DNA of 64,000 nt from Burkholderiales bacterium Ga0077544 (GTDB taxonomy: Bacteria > Pseudomonadota > Gammaproteobacteria > Burkholderiales > Burkholderiaceae_D). Shown in pieces: positions 18,328 to 27,966 of the stretch. The notes beneath the pieces were generated by a model, which saw only the letters and a list, made by a program, of their open reading frames with translations, searched no databases and had not been told where the DNA came from. The DNA lies in NCBI GenBank assembly GCA_001464355.1, contig LNEU01000017.1, forward strand, positions 1-64,000. The letters are read 5' to 3'. The stretch's first letter is position 1; the number at the start of each line of letters is the position of its first letter. Position numbers and translations under genes: made by a program.

Positions 18328-19035
18328 ATGCGTCAAATCGTTCTTGATACAGAAACCACAGGCCTAAATCCGCGTTCCGGCGACCGCATCATCGAAATCG
18401 GCTGCGTTGAATTGATAGACCGTCGTTTGACCGGCAACAATTTTCATCACTACATCAATCCCGAACGTGATTCGGAAGAGGGCGCGTTGGCAGTCCACGG
18501 CTTGACGACTGAATTCCTCAGCGACAAACCAAAGTTTGCCGAAATCGTTAATGAATTCCGCGATTACATCAGCGGTGCCGACGTCATCATTCACAACGCG
18601 CCCTTCGACGTCGGTTTCCTCGATGCCGAACTCAAGCGCGTCGATAGCCCACTCTTCAGAGAGCAGGTAGGTGTAGTCATTGATACGCTGGTGCAGGCAA
18701 AGGAAATGCACCCGGGCAAGCGTAATTCACTCGATGCATTGTGTGATCGTTATGGCGTATCGAATGCACACCGCGCATTGCATGGCGCTTTGCTCGATGC
18801 AGAATTGCTGGCCGAAGTGTATCTGGCCATGACACGTGGCCAGAATAGTTTGAGCATGGATTTGGGCGGGCAAGATGTCGGCAGTGATGGCGTGACACTG
18901 GAAGTGGTAGCGATCGCCGAAGTGTTGCTGCAACAGGCCAGCGAGGATGAACTGGCCGAGCATGAACTAGTGATGAAAAGTCTGGACAAGGAAGTGAGAG
19001 GCCAATGTCTGTGGCGTGCTGCGTCGCAAAATTGA
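18328..19035 (+). CDS. dnaQ: DNA polymerase III epsilon subunit (3'-5' proofreading exonuclease)
   Basis: This is the proofreading subunit of the replicative polymerase core. The DEDDh catalytic set is complete: Asp7 and Glu9 (LDTETTGL), Asp94 (APFDVGF), His152 and Asp157 (LHGALLDAEL). These correspond to Asp12, Glu14, Asp103, His162 and Asp167 of E. coli. The 235-residue length matches the family. The C-terminal tail should contact the alpha subunit. The stop codon lies within the -35 box of the following tRNA promoter. Confidence 0.96.
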   Translation: MRQIVLDTETTGLNPRSGDRIIEIGCVELIDRRLTGNNFHHYINPERDSEEGALAVHGLTTEFLSDKPKFAEIVNEFRDYISGADVIIHNAPFDVGFLDAELKRVDSPLFREQVGVVIDTLVQAKEMHPGKRNSLDALCDRYGVSNAHRALHGALLDAELLAEVYLAMTRGQNSLSMDLGGQDVGSDGVTLEVVAIAEVLLQQASEDELAEHELVMKSLDKEVRGQCLWRAASQN

Positions 19036-19060
19036 TAGGCGCAAGCTTTTATGAGATAAT
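19032..19060 (+). promoter_or_regulatory. Promoter of the tRNA-Val gene
   Basis: TTGATA (19032-19037) and GATAAT (19055-19060) are spaced by exactly 17 bases. A GC-rich discriminator (TTGCGCC) follows, as expected for stringently controlled stable RNA genes. A 7-bp inverted repeat, GGCGCAA/TTGCGCC (19038-19044 and 19061-19067), flanks the -10 box. Confidence 0.7.
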
Positions 19061-19072
19061 TTGCGCCGCTTC

Positions 19073-19147
19073 GGGAGGTTAGCTCAGGGGTAGAGCGATC
19101 GCCTCACACGCGATAGGTCACAAGTTCGAAACTTGTACTTCCCACCA
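19073..19147 (+). tRNA. tRNA-Val (anticodon CAC)
   Basis: The gene is 75 bases with CCA encoded. The acceptor stem pairs GGGAGGT with ACTTCCC, including one G-T pair. The D arm (GCTC/GAGC), anticodon stem ATCGC/GCGAT, loop CTCACAC with anticodon CAC at 19105-19107, five-base variable loop, and T arm ACAAG/CTTGT with TTCGAAA loop are all present. It reads GTG codons. It sits 37 bases after dnaQ, where E. coli has a tRNA-Asp gene. Confidence 0.95.
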
Positions 19148-19231
19148 AAATTCCTTGATCAGATCTGTGCGTCGATCTGCATCATTTCACGTTCATCACC
19201 ATAAAACACATTGCCTGTTGTGCCGTGCCGA

Positions 19232-20302
19232 TCAGGCAGAGGCGGCGTTTTTTTGCGCAATTGCTACCTCGTGTATGAACTGTAGTTTCTGCATGACTTC
19301 TTTCGACAGCGTAAACGGATATGCATCCGGCATCCCTATGCTGCGATTGAGACTGTTCAACACATAGGTCAGCGCAAACCAGTTGTCTGTCATTTCGCTG
19401 AATGATCCGGTTTTTAGCGGTTGCTGTTGGATGGCCAGAGTTGGTTCGCGCGGTTTGCGCGGTTCTAGCTTCATGCCGGAGGAATAGGCGGTTTGCAACA
19501 TGTCTATCATATGCAGGTAATGGGCCCAGGTTTCGGCCCAGTCTTCCCAGGGATGCGAGCTGGCGTAGTTGCTGACGTAGCGTTGCTCCCAGTTGGCGGG
19601 CGGACCGTTCTTGTAATGGTTTTCAAGAGCGGCACCGTAATCCTGCTGTTCGTCACCGAATAATTCTCTGAATGGTGTCAGCCATTGCGTGCCGGCAATC
19701 AGTCGGTCGAAAAAATAATGCCCGCTTTCATGACGAAAATGGCCGAGCAACGTGCGATAAGGCTCGTTCATATTCTCGCGCGCCTTCTCTCGCCGGGCAG
19801 GATCTGCTTCCGCAATATTGATGACAATCAGCCCGTTGTCATGACCGGTCATGACTTTTTTGTCGGGTGTGTCTTCCAGAAATTCGAAAGCCATGCCGGT
19901 ATCACCGTCCACCAGCTTGGGCGTTGGCTGCAGATGCAATTCCCAAAGCGAAAACAGCAGTCTGCGTTTTGCTGTTTCCAGGCGCTTCCAGTAGAGGATG
20001 TTTTTTTTGTTAGACAGGTCAGGGATGGTACGGGTCAACTGGCAAGAGGCGCATAGATCGTTTTCTGCATCGGCAGGCAGCATCCAGTTACACGCATTTT
20101 CTTGAGCATAGTTGATGCATTGCTTATAGTACAGTCCGGCATTGTTAGGAATCAGGCTGCGCCAAAAGCCTTCGCCGTCGGGCTCGAAGGTGCAGATGGC
20201 CCGTTGATCAGGCAGATAGCCGAGCATGCCGCCACAGCTCTCGCACCGTACGTTTTCATAAAATACTTGCTGGCCGCATTGATCGCAGTGAAAAGTTTTC
20301 AT
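19232..20302 (-). CDS. Zinc-ribbon protein with HESGH metallopeptidase motif
   Basis: This 356-residue protein has a four-cysteine zinc ribbon at the N-terminus (Cys6, Cys9, Cys20, Cys23) and further cysteines at 62, 71, 84 and 87 that could form a second site. A putative zinc metallopeptidase domain is centred on HESGH (191-195). It belongs to the family usually annotated as putative zinc-binding peptidase. It is the last gene of the minus-strand transglutaminase/ATP-grasp operon, 92 bases after the preceding stop. This association recurs in proteobacteria, so it may process or trim the product of that pathway. No export signal is visible, so I place it in the cytoplasm. The substrate is unknown. 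Confidence 0.82.
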   Translation of the reverse strand: MKTFHCDQCGQQVFYENVRCESCGGMLGYLPDQRAICTFEPDGEGFWRSLIPNNAGLYYKQCINYAQENACNWMLPADAENDLCASCQLTRTIPDLSNKKNILYWKRLETAKRRLLFSLWELHLQPTPKLVDGDTGMAFEFLEDTPDKKVMTGHDNGLIVINIAEADPARREKARENMNEPYRTLLGHFRHESGHYFFDRLIAGTQWLTPFRELFGDEQQDYGAALENHYKNGPPANWEQRYVSNYASSHPWEDWAETWAHYLHMIDMLQTAYSSGMKLEPRKPREPTLAIQQQPLKTGSFSEMTDNWFALTYVLNSLNRSIGMPDAYPFTLSKEVMQKLQFIHEVAIAQKNAASA

Positions 20303-20394
20303 TCTGTCCTGTCTTGTTTGCGTAAGTTACAGAGATGAAAAGATTGATCCTCTAAAATCCAGATCGTTCCGTGAATCGCATGCTCCTGCGTGTT

Positions 20395-21303
20395 CTATTC
20401 GCTGATACTGACAGTCACGTTGACTTGCAGCCCATGCTTGCCGCCGCCGAGAACGATGCCGCGCATAGGCGTGACGTCGCTGAAGTCACGGCCCCAGCCC
20501 AGAGTAATGTGTTCGTGCTGTACCAGGCAGCCGTTGGTTGGGTCGAAATCAACCCAGCCGAGTTCGGGACAGAATACCGAGACCCAGGCATGCGATGCAT
20601 CGGCACCTATCAGGCGCGGCTGACCGGCGGGCGGATGCGTCAGGATGTAGCCGCTGACATAACGGGCCGGCAGACCCAGGCTGCGCAGGCAGCCGATCAT
20701 CAGTTGTGCAAAGTCCTGGCACACGCCGCGCCGACTGGTGAGTACCTGTTCCAGCGGTGTGGAAATTTCGGTCGCTTCACCGTCGAATGCAAAGTCCTCG
20801 TAAATGCGCTTGGTTAAATCGAGTGCTGCATCCAAATGTGGTCGGCCAGGTACAAAACTGATTAGTGCGTACTCTGCCAGATTCGTGCTGCAGACCACAT
20901 GCGGAGAGGTGTAAAGAAAATGCATAGGCTCCAGCACGCTGCCAGCTTGAAATTGCTGAAGTTCATCGCGTACCGTTTCCCATGGCGACGCATTGCCGAT
21001 GGCGGCAAGACTATGGCGCGGTCGTAGTGCGACAGTGAATTCAGCATGCACCAGCAACTCCTGGTGTGGCACGGTAATTGTGATACTTGTGGTGCTGTTG
21101 CCAAAATAGTCGGCACTGTCGGAGGACTCGGCCGGACCCGGTTCGATCTGCACTTCATGCGACAGCACATCCTGATAACAAAAAGAGCGCGGCGACATGT
21201 GCAGGTATTGCTGCGACAAGGTCACAACGCTCTGATAGATGTAGCGCGTCTGGTGCACAACCCGGTAGTGCGCAATTGGATCATTCGGCATTGGGTCGCT
21301 CAT
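20395..21303 (-). CDS. Transglutaminase-like protein (cysteine peptidase fold)
   Basis: This 302-residue protein has a bacterial transglutaminase N-terminal beta domain (about 10-100) followed by the papain-like transglutaminase core. The catalytic triad is visible as Cys195 in RRGVCQDF, His238 in ASHAWVS and Asp254 in FDPTNG. No signal peptide is seen. Its start overlaps the stop of the ATP-grasp/alpha-E gene by four bases, so the two are translationally coupled. Such proteins in this context are thought to act as peptidases or amide-transfer enzymes on a small peptide product. The actual reaction is not established. Confidence 0.88.
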   Translation of the reverse strand: MSDPMPNDPIAHYRVVHQTRYIYQSVVTLSQQYLHMSPRSFCYQDVLSHEVQIEPGPAESSDSADYFGNSTTSITITVPHQELLVHAEFTVALRPRHSLAAIGNASPWETVRDELQQFQAGSVLEPMHFLYTSPHVVCSTNLAEYALISFVPGRPHLDAALDLTKRIYEDFAFDGEATEISTPLEQVLTSRRGVCQDFAQLMIGCLRSLGLPARYVSGYILTHPPAGQPRLIGADASHAWVSVFCPELGWVDFDPTNGCLVQHEHITLGWGRDFSDVTPMRGIVLGGGKHGLQVNVTVSISE

Positions 21304-23903
21304 GCTGCCTGTTCCCGAGTTACGCTGTCACCGCGAATATCGCCGCCCATGTCTCCTGTATAGCTAAAGAAACGCAGGCCTAGTTGTTCTGATACTTCGT
21401 AGCTGGCGAGGTTGATACGCGCCAGTAAATCAATCAGGTGGGGATTGCCGCAGCGCAGGTCTGTCCTGGGTGACAATGCGCTTAGTTCTTTCAAGACCGT
21501 CGTCAGCAGTTTTTCGCCGCAGTAACCATAGGTTACTGCCAGCTTTTCCTGATACTGCAGAATCCCCTGCAGTTGAAACATGACGGAGCGCGGATTGCTC
21601 TCGTCCAGCAGCAACAGATCTAGTGTGCGTACCCATTCCGGCCGTGCCTTGTAGCGTGAGCGATAGGTGACACTGCTGTCGGATAAGTCGAGTAGCCAGT
21701 CCAGACTGCTGCCGGCAGTCATTTGCAGCGCATGCTGCAGGATGACGCATTGAAATTGCAGCCGTTCAATGCGCCGGCCTATTGATAGAAAACGCCAGCT
21801 GTTGTCGCGTGTCATACCGTCTGTGGCAAAACCAGCCAGCGTCATCAGCGACGTGATCGCCTCATCCAGCATTACGGTGGCTTCAGCCAACGACGGCGGA
21901 GTGCTGCTGTCCGGACGTTCCACCATCCGGTTCAAAATACGCCAGTTGTCCAGCGACAGCCGTTCCCGCAGCTGGCTACCGATGCGGTAGAGCTGTTCAA
22001 GGTAGGCGGCTGGTCCAGGCAACTCGGGCGACATGACAGCACGCACCAGCGCCGTTTCTACCTCGGCATCGCTCAGCAATTCGTCCGCTTTCGTATCCTG
22101 ACGCTGACTTTGCTCCTGACTTTGAGCTTGGCTTTGCTCTTCCGGAGCGCTTTCAATCAGGCCGAACGACCTGCACAAGCCTTGGATGACTGGCCATTCT
22201 TCGCCCCGGTGCTCGGGCTGAGTATTGAGCAGGAAATCGAGCGTGGTGCGAATAAGACGTGACACTGTATTGCAACGTTCGCTATAACGACCAAACCAGT
22301 ACAGATTTTCCGTCAGACGACTGGACAGGCGGGTATCTTCACGCAGCAGGTTTTCATTGTTGACGGCAAGTTGCCGCATACTCAACATAGCGGTGCCGCT
22401 GGTACCCTGTACCCAGGTATCCTTGCTGCCGCCGCCGCGCTGCATAGTGAGTACCCGCGCATCCGGGCCGGTGGCCACCCGCGTCAGGCCGCCCGGCATG
22501 ACTACATACCCATCGGGCGTGGCGCAGGCATACACACGCAATCCGATCGCCGATGCGTCCAGGCCGGGTTGTTCATCGGATTTCCAAACTGGTGCTTGCG
22601 ACAACTGCACCAGGTCTTGCGCTACGAAATTTTGCGGTTCAGCGCGCATGCTGGCGATGAACGCTTCGCGTGCCTCACCTTGCAAATCCTGGCCGAACAC
22701 CGGCATGTTTTGTAATTGCGGAAAGCTCGGCTTGATGATCAGCCGGTCCATGTTTTCAATCACCTGTTCCAACGCCACCGGCTCGCCGCACCACCAGGTC
22801 CCGACTGACGGCATTTTCAAAGGCTCATCCAGCAGGCGTTGGCACAGGGCGGGCAAAAAGCCCAGCAATGCGCCCGACGACAGGAGATTGGAGCCCAGGC
22901 TGTTGGCGATCAGTACGTTGCCACGTCGCGCTGCTTCGATCAAGCCGGCAACACCGAGTACTGAATCCGTGCGCAGTTCGAGCGGGTCGCAAAAATCGTC
23001 ATCGACGCGGCGCAGGATGACATGCACGCGCTGCAGGCCGGACAGCGTTTTGTACCAAACCATGCCGTTACGCACGGTTAGATCACTACCTTCGACCAGC
23101 GGAAAACCCAGATACTTTGCGAGGAAGGTTTGCTCGTAATAAGTTTCGTTATACGGCCCAGGCGTCAGCAAAACGATTAGAGGCTGCTCGTCTTCACGCA
23201 GGGGCAAGCTAAGCTCATCGCCATATTGATTGGCCGCGCACAAGCGACCCCAGTGGGCCAGACTGTCACGCATGGTGGAAAAAAATCCCGCCAGATGCTG
23301 TACTTTCATATCACGAAATAATTCGGGGAAAGCGCGGGAAATGATGGAACGGTTTTCCAGCGCATAACCGGCACCGGACGGTGCCTGCGTGCGATCGGCA
23401 ACGACCCACCACTGGCCGTTGGGTGCCCGTGCCAAATCGACTGCGTAAAAGTGCATCGCAATATCATCACGATGCGCAATATCGTGGCAAGGGCGCAGGA
23501 AACCGGCATTGCCATGGATTAGTGCTGGCGGCAATAAGCCTTCTTCCAGCAGTTTTTGTTCGCCATACACATCAATCAAGATGCGGTTCAGGAGCGTGGC
23601 GCGCTGCTGCACCGCTGCCTCAATCCCGGCCCATTCCTCATGCGGCAAAATCAGTGGCAGTACATTCAGGTCCCATGGCCGATGTACGCCGCTGGCGTCA
23701 TCATAGACGTTGTAAGTGACGCCGTTGTTGCGCAAACGTCGCCGCACATTATCGATGCGCTGGCGCATTGCGTCGGGCGTTTCTTTGGATAAATACTCCA
23801 AAAAAGTGCGCCAGTGAGTCCGCGTTTGCCCAGCCTCATCGCGTATCTCGTCAAAGCTGCCCTGTGCCGCCGGATAGTCCGTTAGCAATTGTCGTAATAA
23901 CAT
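21300..23903 (-). CDS. Circularly permuted ATP-grasp and alpha-E domain fusion protein
   Basis: This 867-residue protein joins two parts often encoded separately. The N-terminal part (about 1-480) is a circularly permuted ATP-grasp ligase, with segments such as GPYNETYYEQTFLAKYLG and IANSLGSNLLSS. The C-terminal part (about 520-860) is an alpha-helical alpha-E domain starting near RLTENLYWFGRYSERC. A Ser/Gln-rich linker (about 586-604) interrupts the alpha-E half. ATP-grasp ligases make amide bonds, and this family was proposed to synthesise a peptide tag or small peptide. It starts 6 bases after the upstream DUF2126 gene and overlaps the downstream transglutaminase gene. Confidence 0.88.
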   Translation of the reverse strand: MLLRQLLTDYPAAQGSFDEIRDEAGQTRTHWRTFLEYLSKETPDAMRQRIDNVRRRLRNNGVTYNVYDDASGVHRPWDLNVLPLILPHEEWAGIEAAVQQRATLLNRILIDVYGEQKLLEEGLLPPALIHGNAGFLRPCHDIAHRDDIAMHFYAVDLARAPNGQWWVVADRTQAPSGAGYALENRSIISRAFPELFRDMKVQHLAGFFSTMRDSLAHWGRLCAANQYGDELSLPLREDEQPLIVLLTPGPYNETYYEQTFLAKYLGFPLVEGSDLTVRNGMVWYKTLSGLQRVHVILRRVDDDFCDPLELRTDSVLGVAGLIEAARRGNVLIANSLGSNLLSSGALLGFLPALCQRLLDEPLKMPSVGTWWCGEPVALEQVIENMDRLIIKPSFPQLQNMPVFGQDLQGEAREAFIASMRAEPQNFVAQDLVQLSQAPVWKSDEQPGLDASAIGLRVYACATPDGYVVMPGGLTRVATGPDARVLTMQRGGGSKDTWVQGTSGTAMLSMRQLAVNNENLLREDTRLSSRLTENLYWFGRYSERCNTVSRLIRTTLDFLLNTQPEHRGEEWPVIQGLCRSFGLIESAPEEQSQAQSQEQSQRQDTKADELLSDAEVETALVRAVMSPELPGPAAYLEQLYRIGSQLRERLSLDNWRILNRMVERPDSSTPPSLAEATVMLDEAITSLMTLAGFATDGMTRDNSWRFLSIGRRIERLQFQCVILQHALQMTAGSSLDWLLDLSDSSVTYRSRYKARPEWVRTLDLLLLDESNPRSVMFQLQGILQYQEKLAVTYGYCGEKLLTTVLKELSALSPRTDLRCGNPHLIDLLARINLASYEVSEQLGLRFFSYTGDMGGDIRGDSVTREQAA

Positions 23904-23909
23904 TTTTTC

Positions 23910-26900
23910 TTATCGGTGTGGTTGCCAGCGCAGGTCCAGCGTCATGGGGAAACTTGGGTTCAAGTCTTCCTTGTACACGGTTATCTGCCCCGGTGTATGT
24001 CCATGTTCCCAAAAGCGGGCAAATCGACGCGCTTCGGCGGCGTTGGCATTGACCGGCGAGTTTTCTTCACTGCGGCCGCCCGGATGCGCTACATGGTAGG
24101 TGCAGCCGCCAATTGCGCGTCCGCTCCAGGTATCGACCAAGTCAAAAGTCAGCGGCGCATGAATGCCGATAGTCGGATGCATGGCCGACCACGGATTCCA
24201 TGCCTTGAAGCGTATGCCGGCCACATATTCGCCCGGTATACCGGTCGGATGCAGCGGGACAGGGCGGCCATTGCAGGCCACGATGTAGCGGCCTTCGGTC
24301 ATGCCGCGCAAGCGCAATTGCATCCGCTCGACGGATGAATCGACATAGCGCGCCGTGCCGCCACTGGCCACTTCCTCGCCCAGCACATTCCACGGTTCGA
24401 TTGCCTGGCGCAATTCCATTTCGACGCCTTCGTAGACGACTGTGCCGAAGCGCGGGAAGCGGAATTCAATGAATGGATCGAACCAGCTTTCTTCAAATGC
24501 ATAACCAGCTGTGCGCAAATCCTTGACCACGTCGCGGATATCCTGCGCCACAAAATGCGGCAACATCCAGCGGTCATGCAACGCAACGCCCCACGGTACC
24601 AGCTTGCATGGATATGGCTCGTTCCAGAAACGCGCGACCAGCGCCCGAATCAACAACATTTGTAACAGGCTCATGCGTTCATGCGGCGGCATTTCAAAAC
24701 CGCGAAACTCTAATATGCCAAGTCGACCGGTTGGTCCTGCCGGTGAATACAGCTTGTCGATCGAAAATTCCGAGCGATGCGTATTGCCAGTCAGATCGAC
24801 CAGCAGATTGCGCAGCAAGCGATCGACTAACCAAGGTCTATCACTCTCCGGCACGTTGGGCAGCATCTGATCCATCTGCTGGAAAGCGATCGCCAGTTCA
24901 TACAGATTGTCGTCGCGCGCTTCATCCACGCGCGGCGCCTGGCTGGTCGGGCCGATGAAGGTGCCCGAGAAAAGATAAGACAGGGCAGGATGGTTTTGCC
25001 AATAAGTGATCAGGCTCTTGAGTACATGCGGGCGACGCAGTATCGGACTGTCGGCAGTGGTAGCGCCGCCCAGCGTGGCGTGATTGCCGCCGCCGGTACC
25101 GGTATGGCGACCATCGACCATGAATTTTTCTGTACCGAGTCGGGTCAGGCGCGCTTCTTCATACAGCGTCGTGGTGTTGTAGACCAGTTCATTCCAGGTG
25201 GCCGCTGGATGAATATTGACCTCGATCACGCCGGGATCTGGCGTAACACTCAGCATCTTGATGCGTGGATCGCGTGGCGGTGGATAGCCTTCCATCCACA
25301 GCTTCATGCTCAGCTTGGCAGCAGTGTGTTCGATGATCGCTACCAGCGCCAGATAGTCTTCGATGCGTTTGAGCGGCGGCATGAAAATATGCAGGCGGCC
25401 TTCGCGTACTTGTACGCACAGCGCAGTGTGGATGACTTCTCGTGGGTCTGGATTGGCTTCCAGTTTCGCCGCTGTCGGTTTGCTGCGGGCGGTGCTGTTC
25501 GGCTCGGACTTGGCGAGCGCAGCGCGCTTGACGTAAGGATCGACATCGAATTCTGGCGCCATATCTTCCGGCAGTACCCACGGCAAGGCATTTAGCGGCA
25601 GGCGCAGGCCCATAGGCGAGTCGCCTTCTACCAGATACAAATGCTCGCGCTTGAGCGGCCACTTGCTGGTACGCCAGGAAGTACCCAATGCAATATCCGG
25701 ATCGACTTCGGCCGGCTTGATCGGCAGCACATAGCCGACCAGTTCCCCGAGTCCCTGTTCCAGCAAACGCGCCAGACGGCGTCGTTCCACCGGTGAGTCC
25801 AGGTCTGATTTAAGCGGGTCGAGATTGATTGGCAAACGCTGCTCGATCTGCGATTGGGTTGCTGCATCTTCATACGCTGGCAGCAAGCTGTCAGCAGGCA
25901 GCGACAAGGCCTGTACCAGTTCAGTGGCAAAGCGCGTGGCTTCGGCGCTGCTGTAACCATCATCTTTTTCTTCATCGGAAAACAGCGCCGCATCGCGCCA
26001 CATAGGCTGACCGTCGATACGCCAGAAAATATTCAGAGCCCATCGCGGCAATGGTTCACCTGGATACCATTTCCCCTGGCCGTAATGCACCATGCCACCA
26101 GGTGCAAAGTGCTTTTTCAGGCGATGCATTAATTGCCCCGCCAGTTCGCGCTTCTTGTCGCCGTGTGCCAAGGTATTCCATTCAGCGCCGTCCATATCAT
26201 CGATAGAAACAAAGGTCGGTTCGCCACCTTGCGTCAAACGCACGTCATGTTTTTTCAGATCTGCATCGACCCGTTGGCCGAGCTGGTCGATGGCGTTCCA
26301 TTCGGCTTCTGTGTACGGCTTGGTAACGCGTGGATCTTCGTGTATGCGGGTGACCTTCATCTCATGCACGAAACTTACTTCCGCCTTGTCGGTGTAGCCA
26401 GTGACGGGCGCCGCCGACGACGGCATGGCGGTGCAGGCTAACGGAATATGGCCTTCGCTGGCCAGCATGCCTGAAGTCGGATCGAGCCCGATCCAGCCCG
26501 CGCCGGGTATATATACCTCGCACCAGGCGTGCAGGTCGGTGAAGTCGGCTTCCGGACCACTTGGGCCATCCAGTGATTGTTGATCCGATTTGAGTTGAAT
26601 CAGGTAGCCGGAAACGAAGCGTGCCGCCAGTCCCATATTGCGCAGGATTTGCACCAACAGCCAGCCGGTATCGCGGCACGAGCCGGTCTTGTTCAGCAGG
26701 GTTTCTTCGGGCTTCTGAACGCCGGGTTCCATCCTTACCAGATAGCCTATGTGTTTTTGCAAACGCTGGTTGATCGCCACCAGAAAATCATTGGTCGGCA
26801 GATTTTCTTTCAGCAGTTCGGCTTTGGTTTCGGCGATCCATTTGGCCTGCAGCGGCCCAGGAGTATCCGCTTTCAGGTAGGCACTCAGTTCGGTAATGAG

Positions 26901-27227
26901 CTGTGGCGTGTAACTGAAAGGAAACCGCTCTGCATATTTTTCAACGAAAAAATCGAAGGGATTGATGACCGTCATGTCAGCGATCAGATCGACGGTAAAT
27001 TCCAGCACATCGGTCTTTTCCGGGAATACAAAGCGCCCGATGTAATTGCCGTAGGGATCTTGCTGCCAATTGACGAAATGCTGTTCCGGCTGGACGGTCA
27101 ATGAATACGACAGAATCGGCGTGCGGGCATGCGGTGCCGGCCGCAAGCGGACTTCGTGCGGTGACAGATTGACGAGTCTGTCGTATTGATATCTGGTCTT
27201 GTGATGCAGCGCGACGCGAATAGCCAT
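23910..27227 (-). CDS. Large transglutaminase-DUF2126 protein
   Basis: This 1105-residue first gene of the operon begins with a transglutaminase N-terminal domain (about 1-100). The transglutaminase core carries Cys184 (TGSCRD), His233 (LHAWCEV) and Asp249 (GLDPTSG). The rest (about 300-1100) is DUF2126, which resembles glutamine-synthetase-like or amidoligase-associated regions. It contains HTGTGGGNHATLGG and RFWNEPYPCKLVPWG among conserved-looking stretches. Together with the ATP-grasp/alpha-E protein it forms the core of a predicted peptide-ligation system that is widespread but biochemically uncharacterised. The ATG at 27227 has only a weak AAAGA upstream. Confidence 0.88.
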   Translation of the reverse strand: MAIRVALHHKTRYQYDRLVNLSPHEVRLRPAPHARTPILSYSLTVQPEQHFVNWQQDPYGNYIGRFVFPEKTDVLEFTVDLIADMTVINPFDFFVEKYAERFPFSYTPQLITELSAYLKADTPGPLQAKWIAETKAELLKENLPTNDFLVAINQRLQKHIGYLVRMEPGVQKPEETLLNKTGSCRDTGWLLVQILRNMGLAARFVSGYLIQLKSDQQSLDGPSGPEADFTDLHAWCEVYIPGAGWIGLDPTSGMLASEGHIPLACTAMPSSAAPVTGYTDKAEVSFVHEMKVTRIHEDPRVTKPYTEAEWNAIDQLGQRVDADLKKHDVRLTQGGEPTFVSIDDMDGAEWNTLAHGDKKRELAGQLMHRLKKHFAPGGMVHYGQGKWYPGEPLPRWALNIFWRIDGQPMWRDAALFSDEEKDDGYSSAEATRFATELVQALSLPADSLLPAYEDAATQSQIEQRLPINLDPLKSDLDSPVERRRLARLLEQGLGELVGYVLPIKPAEVDPDIALGTSWRTSKWPLKREHLYLVEGDSPMGLRLPLNALPWVLPEDMAPEFDVDPYVKRAALAKSEPNSTARSKPTAAKLEANPDPREVIHTALCVQVREGRLHIFMPPLKRIEDYLALVAIIEHTAAKLSMKLWMEGYPPPRDPRIKMLSVTPDPGVIEVNIHPAATWNELVYNTTTLYEEARLTRLGTEKFMVDGRHTGTGGGNHATLGGATTADSPILRRPHVLKSLITYWQNHPALSYLFSGTFIGPTSQAPRVDEARDDNLYELAIAFQQMDQMLPNVPESDRPWLVDRLLRNLLVDLTGNTHRSEFSIDKLYSPAGPTGRLGILEFRGFEMPPHERMSLLQMLLIRALVARFWNEPYPCKLVPWGVALHDRWMLPHFVAQDIRDVVKDLRTAGYAFEESWFDPFIEFRFPRFGTVVYEGVEMELRQAIEPWNVLGEEVASGGTARYVDSSVERMQLRLRGMTEGRYIVACNGRPVPLHPTGIPGEYVAGIRFKAWNPWSAMHPTIGIHAPLTFDLVDTWSGRAIGGCTYHVAHPGGRSEENSPVNANAAEARRFARFWEHGHTPGQITVYKEDLNPSFPMTLDLRWQPHR

Positions 27228-27966
27228 GGATCGAATCTTTCGTTCAACGTTGAAACAGGGTTGGGGGCGCGGATGCGTTGCTTTTGCGCGTGCATCAGGC
27301 GCCCCATTTTTCGACCATTAATGCTTTTCAATAAGCAGAAAGTGTACCCGGATGTACATGCGGATACACAGAGGGAAAAGAATAAAGCAATACGCTTACG
27401 CACAAATTTCAGCTGCATGCTGAATAACGGCTAGAGCTGCTCAAAGTCTGTCGCGGCGCATATTATAACTGTGCCGAGTGCGACATCAGAGCGACACATC
27501 AATGCTGATATGTGCGAGCACGTGTTTGGTATTTACGTAAACGCAGTGAGTGATGGGAAAAGATTTTTCTGAATAGATAGTAACCGACGCGATATCGGCA
27601 GCGTGAACCGGATGCGGGAAAATCAAGCGTGAATTGTGTTGAGGGAAGTTCTATTGCTCTTCTTGAGAAGGCGCATTTTTGCCCATGCAGCACAGCATGC
27701 TTTAGTCGCATAACAACGTTAGTTTCGAGCCGGTGTCGATGCATTTTTAGTCGGTATCTGTATTTATTATTTGCATAAAATGTTCTCATCAGGGCTTATC
27801 TTTTCATTTTTGCGTCGGGTAGCGTCGCTTGTTGCTAACAAGTTTGTACTCGAATAAGGACTTCAAATTTAGTCGTTAATTGGCTATTTGCTATGGCACA
27901 ATAGGCCGAGCATCTAACCAGTCACAGCCATCGGCTATCACTTTTTTCCGTTTATCAGGGACGACA
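27228..27966. other. Long intergenic region between divergent units
   Basis: This region of 739 bases lies between the transglutaminase operon (minus) and sapC (plus). I find no gene, RNA or repeat I can support. A 96-codon minus frame (27499-27789) is Arg-rich and lacks a start site. Near the left end, 27243-27254 is a 12-base perfect palindrome (TTCAACGTTGAA) that could be an operator for the operon. Promoters for both sides should lie here but none is convincing. Confidence 0.5.

Noticed and set aside
27499-27789. Minus-strand frame of 96 codons in the intergenic region
   Set aside because: It is Arg-rich with no start signal and no resemblance to a known protein.
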